From: Verrucomicrobiales bacterium
GTDB lineage: Bacteria; Verrucomicrobiota; Verrucomicrobiia; Limisphaerales; UBA11320
DNA: 64,000 nucleotides
Reading direction: 5' to 3'
NCBI GenBank assembly: GCA_016793885.1
Contig: JAEUHE010000065.1
Location: 1-64,000, forward strand
Below are positions 1 to 11,100 of this stretch, in pieces. Both the position numbers and the translations under genes were made by a program. Each line of letters starts with the position of its first letter. Within the stretch, counting starts at the first letter, position 1. A model generated the notes under the pieces. That model had not been told where the DNA came from. It saw nothing but the letters and a program-made list of their open reading frames with translations, and ran no database searches.

Positions 1-29
1 GATGGGGTTGTGGATTCTATGGCGTTTTC

Positions 30-85
30 CCCAGGGTAGCTCGTTCCTCCCAACCCTGGGCTTTGAGGCGCAATCCCGTTGGGAT
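30..85. repeat. pair of short hairpins, probably a dispersed intergenic repeat
   Basis: An 8-bp stem (CCCAGGGT at 30-37, ACCCTGGG at 53-60) is followed by a second hairpin (ATCCC at 73-77, GGGAT at 81-85, loop GTT). No coding potential is evident. Stacked palindromes in a non-coding leader look like a REP/BIME-type element. No second copy was found in this window, so the claim that it is dispersed is inference. Confidence 0.4.
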
Positions 86-123
86 AGGGAGGAAGCCCTC
101 CGAACTTGTGGGTAATGCTCAGA

Positions 124-393
124 GAGGGCTGCCGCACTCCATATAGTCCAACTGCCTCGCGAAGCGTTTGGAGTGCTGTAGCCCTCTACAGCTTTTCGGG
201 CACCCCCGGAGGGGGATCCCAGCTCCGCTGGGGGGGGGCAAAGCGGCAGAGGGCTGCCGCACTCCATATAGTCCGACTGCCTCGCGAAGCGTTTGGAGTG
301 CTGTAGCCCTCCACAGCTTTTCGGGCACCCCCGGAGGGGGATCCCCGCTCCGCTGGGGGGACCAAAGCGGCAGAGGGCTGCCGCACTCCATAT
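124..393. repeat. tandem palindromic repeat, 2.2 copies of about 125 bp
   Basis: Two full units (124-248 and 249-372) and a partial third (373-393) all start with GAGGGCTGCCGCACTCCATA. The two full units differ at only a few bases. Each unit is made of nested inverted repeats: GCGGCAG-AGGG-CTGCCGC spans each junction, CCCCGGAGGGGGATCCCC forms a central GC hairpin, and ACTCCA near the start faces TGGAGT in the middle. Apparent reading frames through it are by-products of the repeat. There are no spacers, so it is not CRISPR. It ends about 60 bp before the sensor kinase gene. Confidence 0.75.
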
Positions 394-454
394 GTAACGC
401 CCGCGTCGCGGTGTTTACACCAGCGTTGGCTGGCCCTACTCTCAGTTCATACCA

Positions 455-3400
455 ATGGCTCCGGGTCCCGTTCTCACCCTACTCGCGATGGCACTGGCAG
501 GTGTTGTCCTGCCAGCGGCTGCCGCGTTGCGTGAGCCGGTTCATCCACGGCGGAACGTGGAGGACTTTGCACCGGTGGATGCCAAATATGTTCGATTCAC
601 CGTTCGTGCTACCAATCGAGGGGAACCCTGCTTGGACGAATTGGAAGTCTATGCATCCGGAGGTGGTGATCGCAATCTGGCGCTCGCGGCCAATGGTGCT
701 CGTGCGAGTGCTTCCGGCTCGCTTTCGGGCTATGCGATTCATCAATTGGATGGCTTGAACGACGGTCGGTTTGGCAACGGGCGGAGCTGGATCGCGGATC
801 GAACCGCGGGGGCTTGGGCTCAAATCGAACTTCCGGAGATCACCCGCATCGGTCGGGTGGTGTGGGGGAGAGATCGTGAAGGGAACTTCATGGATCGACT
901 GGCGACCGAGTATGAGGTCCAGGTGGCGACCGACACGAACCGCTGGCGCACGGTGGCCTCGTCCGCCGACCGCGAACCCCTCACCATCGGTGCCAGGCTT
1001 TCCGGTGGCGGGTCGATCACTCGGTCGTTGGTGAACCGATTCGTTCCGATGGGCACCTCGTTGTCAGCTGAACCGGGTACGACATCGACCGGGTATCGAA
1101 TCGACGTGTGGCAAACTTCGGATGGTTTGCCCGGCAACACCGTGACAGCACTGCAGCAGACCCAGGATGGCTATCTCTGGATCGGTACCCTCAACGGCCT
1201 CGTGCGGTTCGATGGAATTCGGTTCAAGGTGTTCGGAGAGGCGTCCGCCTTGCCCAACATTCGGGTGTTGGCACTGTTGGCAGCGCGTGACGGCGCGCTC
1301 TGGATTGGAACCGAGGGCGGTGGGTTGGTTCAATGGCAGGCAGGGGTTTTTCGCACCTTCGGTCGCAAGGAGGGGCTGCCTAGCGATACGGTGACGACCC
1401 TCGCCGAGGATGGCCAGGGGCACATTTGGGTGGGTACATTGGCGGGACTCATTCGCTGGCGGGATGGGCGGTTGGAGGCTCCGTCGAGTGCCGTGAGTGA
1501 GGTGGGATTGCCCATCTCGGCAGTTGCGGTGGATCGCGAGAACGGCCTGTGGGTGGTATCTTCCAGCCGGTTGCTCCTGAGCCGCAATCAGGAACCGCTG
1601 CTACGACCGGCGGCTTCCGAACCTAGCGCATTCAGCAGTGTGTTGGCCGCAGAGTCGGGGCGGTCGGGGCAGCTGTGGTTTGGGGGCGCGAATGGTTATA
1701 TCGGGGCGGTGAGCAACGGGACTGTACACGTGTTTCGAGAACAGCCCGGTCAGCTGTTGGAGGCCACGTGGGCGCTTTGCGAGACCCGCAATGGAGATCT
1801 CTGGGTGGGGACTGCCAATGGAGGACTCCGTCGCTTGCGCGATGGAAAATTTTCGTCGCTTACTACTCAGGAAGGGCTTTCGGACAATTCCGTACGCTGT
1901 CTCTTCGAAGATCGGGAAGGCACTTTGTGGGTCGGCACTGTCGGCGGCGGGTTGAATCGGGTCAAGTCGCGGAAGGTAACTCCCTTCACGACCCGGGATG
2001 GCTTGGCTCACAATGTGGTGATGTCGCTGGCGGAGGATGGGGAAGGAACGCTGTGGGTGGGCTCTAACTGCGGTGGCCTCAGCGCACGTCGCAACGGGGT
2101 CTTCGGACCCTTCTATGCGAACTACCTGCTCGATAATGAGTGCATTTGGTCGTTGCTGCCGGGAGCGGATGGGTCGTTGTGGGTGGGCACCTGGGGCGGA
2201 GGGCTTTTCGAGATCCGAGGCAAGGAGGTGCGGAATTATTCGGTGGTGCGCCCCGGAAACGATGAGCCGGTGGTGGCTTTGGCTGAGGATGGCTCGGGCG
2301 GACTGTGGATGGGCACCATGCAGGGTGGGCTGAAGTTGTTTCGCGACGGCACGGTCTCGGCCGGACCTGGCGGGGCAGCTCTCGGGGCTTATCCGGTGAC
2401 CAGCCTCATTCAGGAGCCGCAAGGACCGTTGTGGGTGGGGACCAGCGGCGGAGGGCTGCATCGGTTGGGGGATGCTCAAGACCGAACGTTTACGCGTCGC
2501 GATGGCCTGCCGAGTGACTTCGTGCGCACCCTTTATCTGGATACGGGAGGAGCGCTCTGGATCGGGACCGGGGGAGGGATCGCCCGGTTGGCTGCTGGGA
2601 AGCTGGCGGCGTTTACTCGAGCGCACGGACTTCCCGACGAGGTGATCTCCCAAATTCTGGAGGATGATCAGGGGTTCCTGTGGTTTGGATGCAATCAGGG
2701 GATTTTTCGCGTATCCCGAGAGGAGTTGGAGTCGGTCGCCCAGGGAACCGCTGCGCGGCTGAATCCCATCGCCTATGGTCGGGCCGAGGGCATGGAAGGG
2801 CTCGAATGCACCGGCGGGTTTCATCCGGCCGGGCTCAAGACCCGCGACGGCAGGCTGTGGTTTTCCACCGTGAAGGGTTTGGTGATGGTGGATCCGGCGC
2901 ACATCTCGCTCAACGAGACGCCCCCTCCCGTGGTCGTGGAGGAGATCTCTGCCGATGGCGTTTTGGTATCAGGAAATCCCGCCGCGGGCGGCGGAGGTGT
3001 CAGCGGATCGACAGGGGGAGCTGAACCCGAGATTCGAGTGGGGCCGGGAGTGCAGCGGATGGAGTTTCGCTTTACCGCCTTGAGTCTGGTGGCTCCGGAA
3101 CGCAATCGGTTTCGTTACCGGCTGGAAGGGTTGGAGGCAGATTGGCTCGATGCAGGTCCGCAACGCTTGGTCGCTTATCCCCGGCTTCCACCCGGTCGTT
3201 ACGCGTTTCACGTCTCGGCTTGCAACAATGATGGAGTTTGGAGCCGGGCCGGCGCGTCGGTGGGATTTCAGGTGCAGCCCCACTTTTGGCAGACTTGGTG
3301 GTTTCGTGTCCTGGCCCTGACGTTGGTACTTGGCGGTGGCGGCTGGTTGGTTCGATCCGTGGCGGTCCATCGGCTTCGCCGCAAGGTTCGTCTGCTGCAG

Positions 3401-4048
3401 CAGGAGCATGCGGTGGAGCGGGAGCGGACCCGTATCGCTCAGGATATTCATGACGAGCTGGGCGCCACCCTGACTCGGATTGCGCTCCTGACCGAGGTGG
3501 GGCTCAAGCATCAGGACAAGCCGGCGGAGGTAACGGCGGCGCTCGGAAAGATATTCTCGACCGCCCGGGAGGCGGTCCGCGCCATGGATGCCATTGTGTG
3601 GGCGGTCAACCCGCGCAACGACTCGTTGGATCATTTTGCCAACTACGTCTCTCAATATGCTGAAGAGTTTTTCCGGCCCACTTCCATTCGCTGTCGGCTC
3701 GACATCCCGGCCGATCTTCCAGAGCATCCGCTCTCTACCGACGGGCGGCATCAACTGTTCCTCGCGGTGAAGGAAGCGTTGAACAATGTGGTTCGACACT
3801 CGGGAGCGACGGAAGTCTGGTTGCGATTGGGTATGCAAGACGGTGAGTTGAGCATCACGGTGGCGGACAACGGACACGGCATCTCTGCCGCCCCTGATGT
3901 TGCGGGGCGTCATAATGGTCTGGGCAACATTCGAAAGCGGATCGAAGGGTTGGGCGGACGTTTGGAGATCCAGTCCCGGTCCGAGATCGGGACGGAGCTG
4001 AACATTTGTCTGCCGCTCTCCGGACGAGGGAAGGCCAATCTACCATGA
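455..4048 (+). CDS. sensor histidine kinase with discoidin-like module, Reg_prop beta-propellers and Y_Y_Y domain
   Basis: Membrane sensor kinase of 1197 aa. After a signal peptide (residues 1-25) comes a discoidin/F5-8C-like module (about 35-205) with NDGRFGN, SWI and VVWGRD motifs, the same module found in the next two genes. Residues about 210-850 hold some 14 Reg_prop motifs of the (L/I)W(V/I)GT..GGL type, enough for two seven-bladed propellers. A Y_Y_Y domain follows (about 859-938), then one membrane helix (about 949-970), a HisKA_3 domain with phospho-acceptor H999 in DIHDELG, and a HATPase_c domain with EALNNVVRH and ADNGHGI. There is no receiver or AraC domain, so it is not a one-protein hybrid of the Bacteroidetes kind. 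The stop overlaps the response-regulator start (ATGA). The ligand is unknown; polysaccharide-derived signals are usual for Reg_prop sensors. Confidence 0.92.
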   Translation: MAPGPVLTLLAMALAGVVLPAAAALREPVHPRRNVEDFAPVDAKYVRFTVRATNRGEPCLDELEVYASGGGDRNLALAANGARASASGSLSGYAIHQLDGLNDGRFGNGRSWIADRTAGAWAQIELPEITRIGRVVWGRDREGNFMDRLATEYEVQVATDTNRWRTVASSADREPLTIGARLSGGGSITRSLVNRFVPMGTSLSAEPGTTSTGYRIDVWQTSDGLPGNTVTALQQTQDGYLWIGTLNGLVRFDGIRFKVFGEASALPNIRVLALLAARDGALWIGTEGGGLVQWQAGVFRTFGRKEGLPSDTVTTLAEDGQGHIWVGTLAGLIRWRDGRLEAPSSAVSEVGLPISAVAVDRENGLWVVSSSRLLLSRNQEPLLRPAASEPSAFSSVLAAESGRSGQLWFGGANGYIGAVSNGTVHVFREQPGQLLEATWALCETRNGDLWVGTANGGLRRLRDGKFSSLTTQEGLSDNSVRCLFEDREGTLWVGTVGGGLNRVKSRKVTPFTTRDGLAHNVVMSLAEDGEGTLWVGSNCGGLSARRNGVFGPFYANYLLDNECIWSLLPGADGSLWVGTWGGGLFEIRGKEVRNYSVVRPGNDEPVVALAEDGSGGLWMGTMQGGLKLFRDGTVSAGPGGAALGAYPVTSLIQEPQGPLWVGTSGGGLHRLGDAQDRTFTRRDGLPSDFVRTLYLDTGGALWIGTGGGIARLAAGKLAAFTRAHGLPDEVISQILEDDQGFLWFGCNQGIFRVSREELESVAQGTAARLNPIAYGRAEGMEGLECTGGFHPAGLKTRDGRLWFSTVKGLVMVDPAHISLNETPPPVVVEEISADGVLVSGNPAAGGGGVSGSTGGAEPEIRVGPGVQRMEFRFTALSLVAPERNRFRYRLEGLEADWLDAGPQRLVAYPRLPPGRYAFHVSACNNDGVWSRAGASVGFQVQPHFWQTWWFRVLALTLVLGGGGWLVRSVAVHRLRRKVRLLQQEHAVERERTRIAQDIHDELGATLTRIALLTEVGLKHQDKPAEVTAALGKIFSTAREAVRAMDAIVWAVNPRNDSLDHFANYVSQYAEEFFRPTSIRCRLDIPADLPEHPLSTDGRHQLFLAVKEALNNVVRHSGATEVWLRLGMQDGELSITVADNGHGISAAPDVAGRHNGLGNIRKRIEGLGGRLEIQSRSEIGTELNICLPLSGRGKANLP

Positions 4049-4668
4049 GCATCCGGGTGGCCATTGTGGAGGACGACGAGCAGGTTCGGGAACATCTGTC
4101 GCGACTGGTGGGGGAGGCCAAGGGATTTGAGTGCGTGGCCACCTTTTGCTCGGGCGAGCAGGCGCTTGAGTCGCTGCCCCGCCGCGCTCCGGATGTCGTG
4201 CTGATGGATATCAACCTGCCCGGCATCTCTGGAGTGGAATGTGTGCGTCAGCTCAAGCTCCTCCTGCCTGACGTGCACGTAGTCATGGTCACGGTTTACG
4301 ACGACAGCGACCGGATTTTTCAAGCCTTGCAGATGGGCGCGTCCGGCTACCTGCTGAAGCTGTCGACGGCCGCTGACATCCTGCATGCGATCGAGGAGGT
4401 GCATCGGGGCGGTGCGCCGATGTCGAGTTACATTGCGCGGAAGGTGGTGCAGTCGTTTCGGCGTCAGGGCGCCTCGAGCAAACCTGCTGAGAACCTTTCG
4501 AAACGGGAGACGGACGTACTGGACTATGTCTCCCGGGGGTATACCAACAAGGAGATCGCAGAAGCTTTAGGACTCAGTGCGGAGACGGTTCGCGGCTATC
4601 TCAAGACCATCTACAGCAAGCTGCATGTCCGTTCGCGTACTGAGGCCGCGATGAAGTTTCGCAGGTGA
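4045..4668 (+). CDS. NarL/FixJ-family response regulator
   Basis: Cytoplasmic DNA-binding partner of the upstream kinase, 207 aa. The receiver domain has the acidic pair D10/D11, phospho-acceptor D55 (LMDINLPG), T83 and K105 (GYLLK). The C-terminal LuxR helix-turn-helix (about 150-207) contains LSKRETDVL, GYTNKEIAEALGLS and TVRGYLKTIYSKL. The ATG at 4045 is chosen because it overlaps the kinase stop as ATGA and gives a normal receiver N-terminus. Its targets are unknown. The two large secreted-protein genes downstream are natural candidates because they share a module with the kinase. Confidence 0.93.
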   Translation: MSIRVAIVEDDEQVREHLSRLVGEAKGFECVATFCSGEQALESLPRRAPDVVLMDINLPGISGVECVRQLKLLLPDVHVVMVTVYDDSDRIFQALQMGASGYLLKLSTAADILHAIEEVHRGGAPMSSYIARKVVQSFRRQGASSKPAENLSKRETDVLDYVSRGYTNKEIAEALGLSAETVRGYLKTIYSKLHVRSRTEAAMKFRR

Positions 4669-5152
4669 TGAGAGGGGGGAGTACGAGCGGCGAGTTAGGA
4701 TCCTGACCCCCGACACTTGGCACCTGAGGAGAGCGGATGGGCTTGTCCTAGCGTGAAGGAACAGCGGTGTCGGGCCACCGCGGTCCACAGGGGGAAGCGC
4801 TGCGCATGTTTTGACCCTTGGTAACCACGACCAAACTGGTGAACGTACGTTCAGCGAATTGGTCATCGGGAATCCCACCGGGGGAAGCCTCCTCACAACA
4901 CCTGACCCCTGACATGCCCCCCCCATTCGGGGGGATGGCCATTTCAATGGAACCCATTAGTCTCACTTGCAATGTTCCCCGCAATTCTAGGTTACCTAGC
5001 GCTCCTATTCGCGCTCAGTGCTGCACCTTGCGCAGCCGGTGGGGAGATTTGCGTGGAAAACTGCAGTTCCTTTTAAGGTTTTGAAGCCTGTTTTGTTTTG
5101 TGTCTCTGTTCCTAGGGTGATATACGGATAGTTGTTCACCCGCACCCGAATT
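4669..5152. other. gene-free interval between the two-component system and the CotH gene
   Basis: No convincing reading frame is present. It holds the ACGTACGT-centred palindrome at 4829-4864, preceded by CCTTGGTAACCA (4817-4828), and a C-run/G-run pair near 4917-4933 that could form a hairpin. Two related phrases, CCTGACCCCCGACA near 4702 and CCTGACCCCTGACA near 4901, form a short imperfect direct repeat. The promoter of the CotH gene probably lies near the right end, but no clear -35/-10 pair was recognised. Confidence 0.5.
4829..4864. repeat. palindrome centred on ACGTACGT (copy 1 of 3)
   Basis: A 36-bp interrupted palindrome: GACCAA (4829-4834) pairs with TTGGTC (4859-4864), and the core TGAACGTACGTTCA (4840-4853) is a perfect 14-bp palindrome. 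The plan, GACC ends, a spacer and an ACGTACGT core, is shared with elements at 58033-58070 and 58324-58361, although the arms differ. It could be a regulator binding site, a hairpin or a small mobile remnant; the sequence alone does not decide. Confidence 0.6.
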
Positions 5153-8100
5153 ATGAAGCTTTGTACCCTTGGTGTCCTAGTCTGTGCTGTGGTTCTGGTT
5201 CCCGCCTCGAGCTTCGCCAACGGTTTGGTCGTTTTCAATGAGGTGATGTATCATCCGGTCGATGAGGAACCAAAGCGGGAGTGGGTCGAGCTCCACAATC
5301 AGAACGTGGTGGACGTTGATTTATCGGGTTGGCGGCTGACGGAGGGTATCGGCTACACTTTTCCGACCGGGACTCTGATTCGGGGCGGCGGGTATCTCGT
5401 TGTGGCGATTGATCCGGGGACGATGGCGGCCGAGGTTGACGGGGCGAACGTCGTCGGGCCGTTCACCGGACGGCTTTCCAATTCGGGCGAACGTTTGGAG
5501 TTGCGGGATCTGAGCGGTCGGCTGATGGATTCACTCAGTTATGGTGTGGATGGCAACTGGCCGGTAGGGCCCGACGGGGGAGGGGTATCCCTGGCGAAAC
5601 GAAATCCGCGAGTGGCTAGCGACTCATCGAGTGATTGGGGAGTTAGCGCCGAGTTAGGAGGAACCCCCGGACGTGCCAACTTTGCTGGCGCAATCCTCAC
5701 TGGGCCAGCCATCCAGGAACTCCGGTGGGATGCCGCTTGGCGATATCAGGATGAGGGGGTGGACCTAGGAGATTCTTGGCGTGCCCCTAACTTTGATGCT
5801 TCGGCCTGGAAGACGGGTTCTGGACTCTTCGTTTCTGGAGAGACTCCAGTGCCCGGGCCTCGAGGCACTGTTCTGGCGGCAGGTCCCAACACGTATTACT
5901 TCCGAACCTCGCTTACGATTCAGGGTGACCCGGCGTCGCGTGTTTGGACGCTGCGTCCCTTGGTGGATGATGGAGCGGTGATTTATCTGAACGGGGTTGA
6001 GTCCGCGCGCATCAACATGAGAACTGGCGTGGTGGCCTATGCCACTCAGGCCGCGAGCTCGGTGGGCAATCCTGCGGTAGGTCCAACGTTGACGATACCG
6101 GCCAGCCAGTGGGTCGAGGGGGAGAACCAGATCGCCGTTGAGGTTCACCAAAATTCCGGCCTAACGAACTCGGGGTTGCGGGTGATCCCAGTCTCGGGTG
6201 TGACCGTGACTTGGGACGGCAAGGATGGTGACTACTTCTCCGCCGCCTCCCCCGCCTCGGCTCCGGCCAACGATGCGTCGACCACGACCGGGACTTTGGC
6301 GGTGGGGAGCAGCAACACCAACCTGGTTCGAAACCTGAACGACGGCAGATATGGAGCGAGGTCGAGCTGGACCCCGCTGGGCAGTGACACCTCACCTTTC
6401 GTGTATCTCAATTTTAAGCGCCAGATCGGTGTGCTCAGCGTCGCCTGGAGCCGGGACAATGGCGACACGACCGAGTCGGAGTGCGGAGGGACCTGTACGG
6501 ATGGATCGCTCGGCAACTACACCCTTCAGTACACCCTGGCGGCGGATCCCGCCACCTTGACCGCCACGGGGTCGAATCCCACCAATAGCTGGACCACTCT
6601 GGCCACGGTTCAACACCTGAGCGTTCAACCCGGTTTTACCCCGTCGCTGCGGCATCGCTTTGCGCTCGCCACGACCTCAGGGCTGCCCATTCAAGCCACG
6701 GCCATCCGACTTCGAGTTCCTGCGGGCGCCAGTGTCGACGAGCTGGAGGTCAACACCCCCTCGCTGAGCAATTCTGACGCTGTGTTTGGAATCGAAGTGG
6801 CCTCCGCGCCTCTTCTTCCTCCGCCTCCCGCCCTTCGGTTCAATGAGGTGAGCGACGCGCGGCGTTCGGGCTTCTGGCTGGAACTGATCAATGTGGGAGA
6901 AGCCGCCGTGAGCTTGGACGGGGTAGAAATTGTTCGGAGCGGCGGGACCCCAGGTCGGTTTGTCGGGTCAGCGGGCAGCATTAACCCCGGGGAGATGCGC
7001 GTGCTGACTCAGGCCGAGCTGGGTTTTTCCGCGGAGGACAATCAGAAGCTGTTCCTTTACGGCGCCGCTGGCAGCGCGCTCCTGGACGCGGTGACCGTGC
7101 GCACGCGGGTGCGGGGACGGTCAGCGGATGGTCTTGGCGATTGGCAGTTTCCGGTTGGAGCAAGTCCTGGCGCGTCCAATCGCTTCGCGTTGCAGCGCGA
7201 TGTCGTGATCAACGAGATCATGTACCGCCACCGACCCATCGATGCTTCGCCTGCCATCGTTTCCAATCTGGTGATGCTTCCGCTCGGTGCGGCTTGGAAG
7301 TATCACGATGGTGGGTTGGATTTGGGCAGCGGGTGGCGGAGTTCGAGCTACGACGACTCCCTATGGCCAGCGGGCGATGGTCTTTTCCAGTTTGCGGCGG
7401 CGAGCCTTCCCGCGGCTGCTGCTACTACGTTGGCTCCCGGTCGGCAGACCTACTATTTTCGAACCCGATTTCAGCTGAGCCAGGTTGATTCCGATCAGTC
7501 TGTTTTCCTCCGTCCGGTGATCGATGACGGAGCGGTCTTCTACCTGAATGGAGAGGAGCTGGGTCGTGTGAACCTCCCGGCCGGCACCATCATTTACAGC
7601 ACTTCCGCTTCAGAGAACGTCCTCGACGCAGACTTTGGCCAGCCGGTGGTCATCCCGGCGAGCCGTCTTCGAGTGGGAGAGAATGTGCTGGCAGTCGAGG
7701 TGCACCAGCGTGTCGGCGCCACGACCTCAACCGGAATCACGATCAACGGTGGCGGGCTCAGGCTCGTCGAGGAGGGCCCGGTGGGCAACACGGCTCCGAA
7801 CAATCTGGCTCGGGAGGCCGGGGCGTCGCCCTTTGCGATCAATTCCCTGGCCGGCTTCCCGATCCACAATGTGGTTGGCCTGACCGACGGAGTGTATGGC
7901 AATGGGAACAGCTGGATCGGCAACAGCGGAACTCCGGGCTACGCGGCCGTACGATTGGCCGGAGTTCGGACGGTGAGTAGTATCGCCTTTGGACGCGACA
8001 ATCAGGGTACGCTCGGAGACCGGACACTCGGGACCTACACGGTGCAGTATACCGAGGTGGCTTCACCTGACACCACCACCACCGCTACGGGAGACTCCAA

Positions 8101-11100
8101 AACCGGATGGAAGACCATCGGCACCCTCAACTATCAGTCGGCTGGAAGCGGGCTTTTCTCGAACCCATCGCGACGGCATCGATTTACGTTCAACCCGGTG
8201 GAGGCGACGGCGATCCGATTGCTCGTGCCTGCGACTGGGATTGGCGGGGGCACGTGCATCGACGAGCTGGAGATCAACCCGCCGGAGACCGCAGGCGATG
8301 TCGTCTTCGGTGCTGAGTTGGTAATGAGCACGACCCTGGCGCCGGCGGTTCCTTTCTCGACCTCCCCGGAAGAGTGGATCGAGCTGCACAATCGGGGCGC
8401 CAATCCGGTGGATCTTTCGGGATGGCGCCTGGATGGCGGGATTGACTATGTCTTTCCTGCGGGCGTTACGATTCCAGCCCAGGGTTACATCGTCGTGGCC
8501 AGGGAGGCAGCCGCGCTCCGAACGTTGTGGCCTGAAGTGGCCACGCGGATTTGGGGGGATTTTGAGGGGAGACTTTCATCCGGGGAACGAGTGAGCATCA
8601 AGGACGCCTTTGGCAATCTCGCCAACGAGGTGCGGGTGTTCGGGGGCGTTTGGAGTGATGGTGGAGGCTCGAGTCTCGAGTTGATCGATCCGCACGCGGA
8701 CAATGATCACCGGTCTGCCTGGGCGGATAGCGACGAGACGCAACGCAGTGACTGGCAGACCGTGACCTATCGCATGATCTCGGGCCAGCGTTTCGGATCT
8801 TCAGATTGGAACGAGTTTCGCATCGGGATGTTGGACGCAGGGGAGTGTTTGATGGACGACATCAGCGTGGTACGGGATCCCAGAGGGGTCCGTCAGCAGC
8901 TCATTCAGAACGGAGACTTCGAAGTGACGACGGGGGCAACTCGTTGGCGGTTGTTGGGAAACCACGACGGCAGCCAGATTATCTCCGAGCCAGGAAATCC
9001 GGCGAATCATGTGCTCAAGGTGTCGGCCACCGGTCCGGCGCGCACGAGTCACAATCACATTGAGTCTTCCTTCGTCGGGAACACCCGCCTGGTTGATCGT
9101 CAGGAATATGAGGTGAGCTATCGTGCTAAGTGGCTGGCTGGCTCCCCGCAGTTGCACACCAGTGCCTATTTTCAGCGCCTCGCTCGCGCAACCCTGCTCA
9201 CGATGCCTCGGCGCCATGGAACGCCGGGGGCAGTCAACTCGCGTCGAGTGCCGAACGCAGGCCCAGTCCTCTCGCAGCTCCATCATAGCCCACTCACCCC
9301 GCGGACCAACGAACCCGTGATCATTACGGTGCAAGCTTCGGATCCCGACGAGGTCGCTTCGGCCATCCTGAGCTACCGGGTCAATCCCGCGGCCACCTAC
9401 ACCAATGTTCCGATGGATCGAGGTCTGGATGGATTGTGGCGCGGGGCCATTCCCGGTTTTGCGGCGGGCAAGGTCGTCCAGTTTTATGTGCGGGCGGAGG
9501 ATGCCTTGGGTGTCGCCTCGTTCGCGCCGGCCGACGGACCACGATCGCGCGCGCTTTATCAGGTGACAGACAATCAATCGTCGCGAGTTGCCGCTCGGGA
9601 GTTTCGGCTGATTCAATTCGACGCCGATCGTGACGCGCTCTTGCGCTCCACGAATGTGATGAGCCAGCAGCGGCAACGAGGCACAGTGATCTACAATCGG
9701 AACGAAGTGTTTTACGACATCGGTGTGCGGCTCCATGGCAGCGCAGCCGGTCGGGCTCGAGATGGGGATGACTACATGAGCTATGATGTGGAGTTCTCTC
9801 CCGACCAGCTGTTCCGGGGTATCCATAGTCATGTGGGCATTGATCGTTCCGGGCGGGCGCCCAACGTTCGGCAGCAGGACGAGATCTATGTCCTGCACAT
9901 GTTTCACCGGGCGGGGCTCCCGTGTCATCGGGTGGACTTGTGCTACTTCATCGCTCCGCGAACCGGGCATACCGGGCCGGCGATCCTGCAGTTGGGCGCG
10001 TATGACGGCCTGTTTGTGGAGGAGCAGTTTGGAGAGGACGGAGCCGTCTATAATCTGGACCTTACCTATGAGCCGAGCACGACGGTGAACGGCAACTATG
10101 AATCCCTGAAGCTGCCGGTGCCGCTGCAGGCGCATATTGGGACAGATTTCGCGGACCTCGGCGACGACAAGGAGCAGTATCGGTATCCTTTCAACACCCG
10201 ACTCAACGAGCGGGCCGATGATTTCTCGGGGATCATGAGGCTGTGCAAGACAATGGGGGCGCCGCAGGTTCAGTTCAATGCGCAGATCGGAACCGCCTTG
10301 GATGTCGACCGCGCGGCGCGTCACACCGCCCTGACCATCCTGTGTGGCATTGGTGACAACTACTTCAGTTCTACGCCGAGCCTGCCGCACAACGCCCGCA
10401 TTTTCACTCCTTCCGATGGCGGGATGGCATCGTTTCTACCCTGGGACATGGACTTCGTGTTCACTCAGCCGACGGATTCCTCCATTTTTCCAACCACCTC
10501 TGCCAACATCTCGAAGCTGATTAATTTTCCGGCGACGCGACGTCTCTATCTCTGGCATGTCAACGATCTCTGCCAGGGAGCATTCAATTCCGGATATCTC
10601 GGTCCTTGGCTCGCCCACTATGGGACAGTGGTCGGCCAGAACTATTCAGCGGCCTCGACCTATATTCAGAGTCGCCGCGCTGCAGCTCTGCGGCAGCTGC
10701 CAGTGGCCGTTCCCTTTGCGATCACTAACAACGGGGGCAACTCCTTTGAGGTGGCGACCAATCAGGTCACGCTTTCGGGCACCGCTTGGATTGACATTCG
10801 GGCGTTGCGGTTGGCGGGGAATAGCAACTCGCTGGCGGTGAACTGGGTGGATGTGACTCGCTGGCAGGTAACACTGCCACTCGCGCGGGGGGCGAACAGC
10901 CTGGTTCTGGAGGCTATGGGGGCGGGCACGAACATTGTGGCGGTGGATCAGATTGTGATCACTAGCACCGCATCGGGAGCGGATGCCGACCTGGATGGCG
11001 ACGGGATGCCCGATGAATGGGAGCTCGCGAACGGGCTTAATCCAGCGGTGGCTGACGCGACGGGTGATCTGGATGCGGACGGGTTGAGCAACCTGCAGGA

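Noticed and set aside
124-393. CRISPR-like tandem repeat
   Set aside because: The units are 125 bp, directly adjacent with no spacers, and no cas gene is near.
119-758. Open reading frames on both strands through the left-end repeats
   Set aside because: They are by-products of the GC-rich palindromes and overlap the signal-peptide start of the sensor kinase.
455-4048. Hybrid two-component system of the Bacteroidetes type
   Set aside because: There is no receiver or AraC domain in the protein; the regulator is a separate gene.
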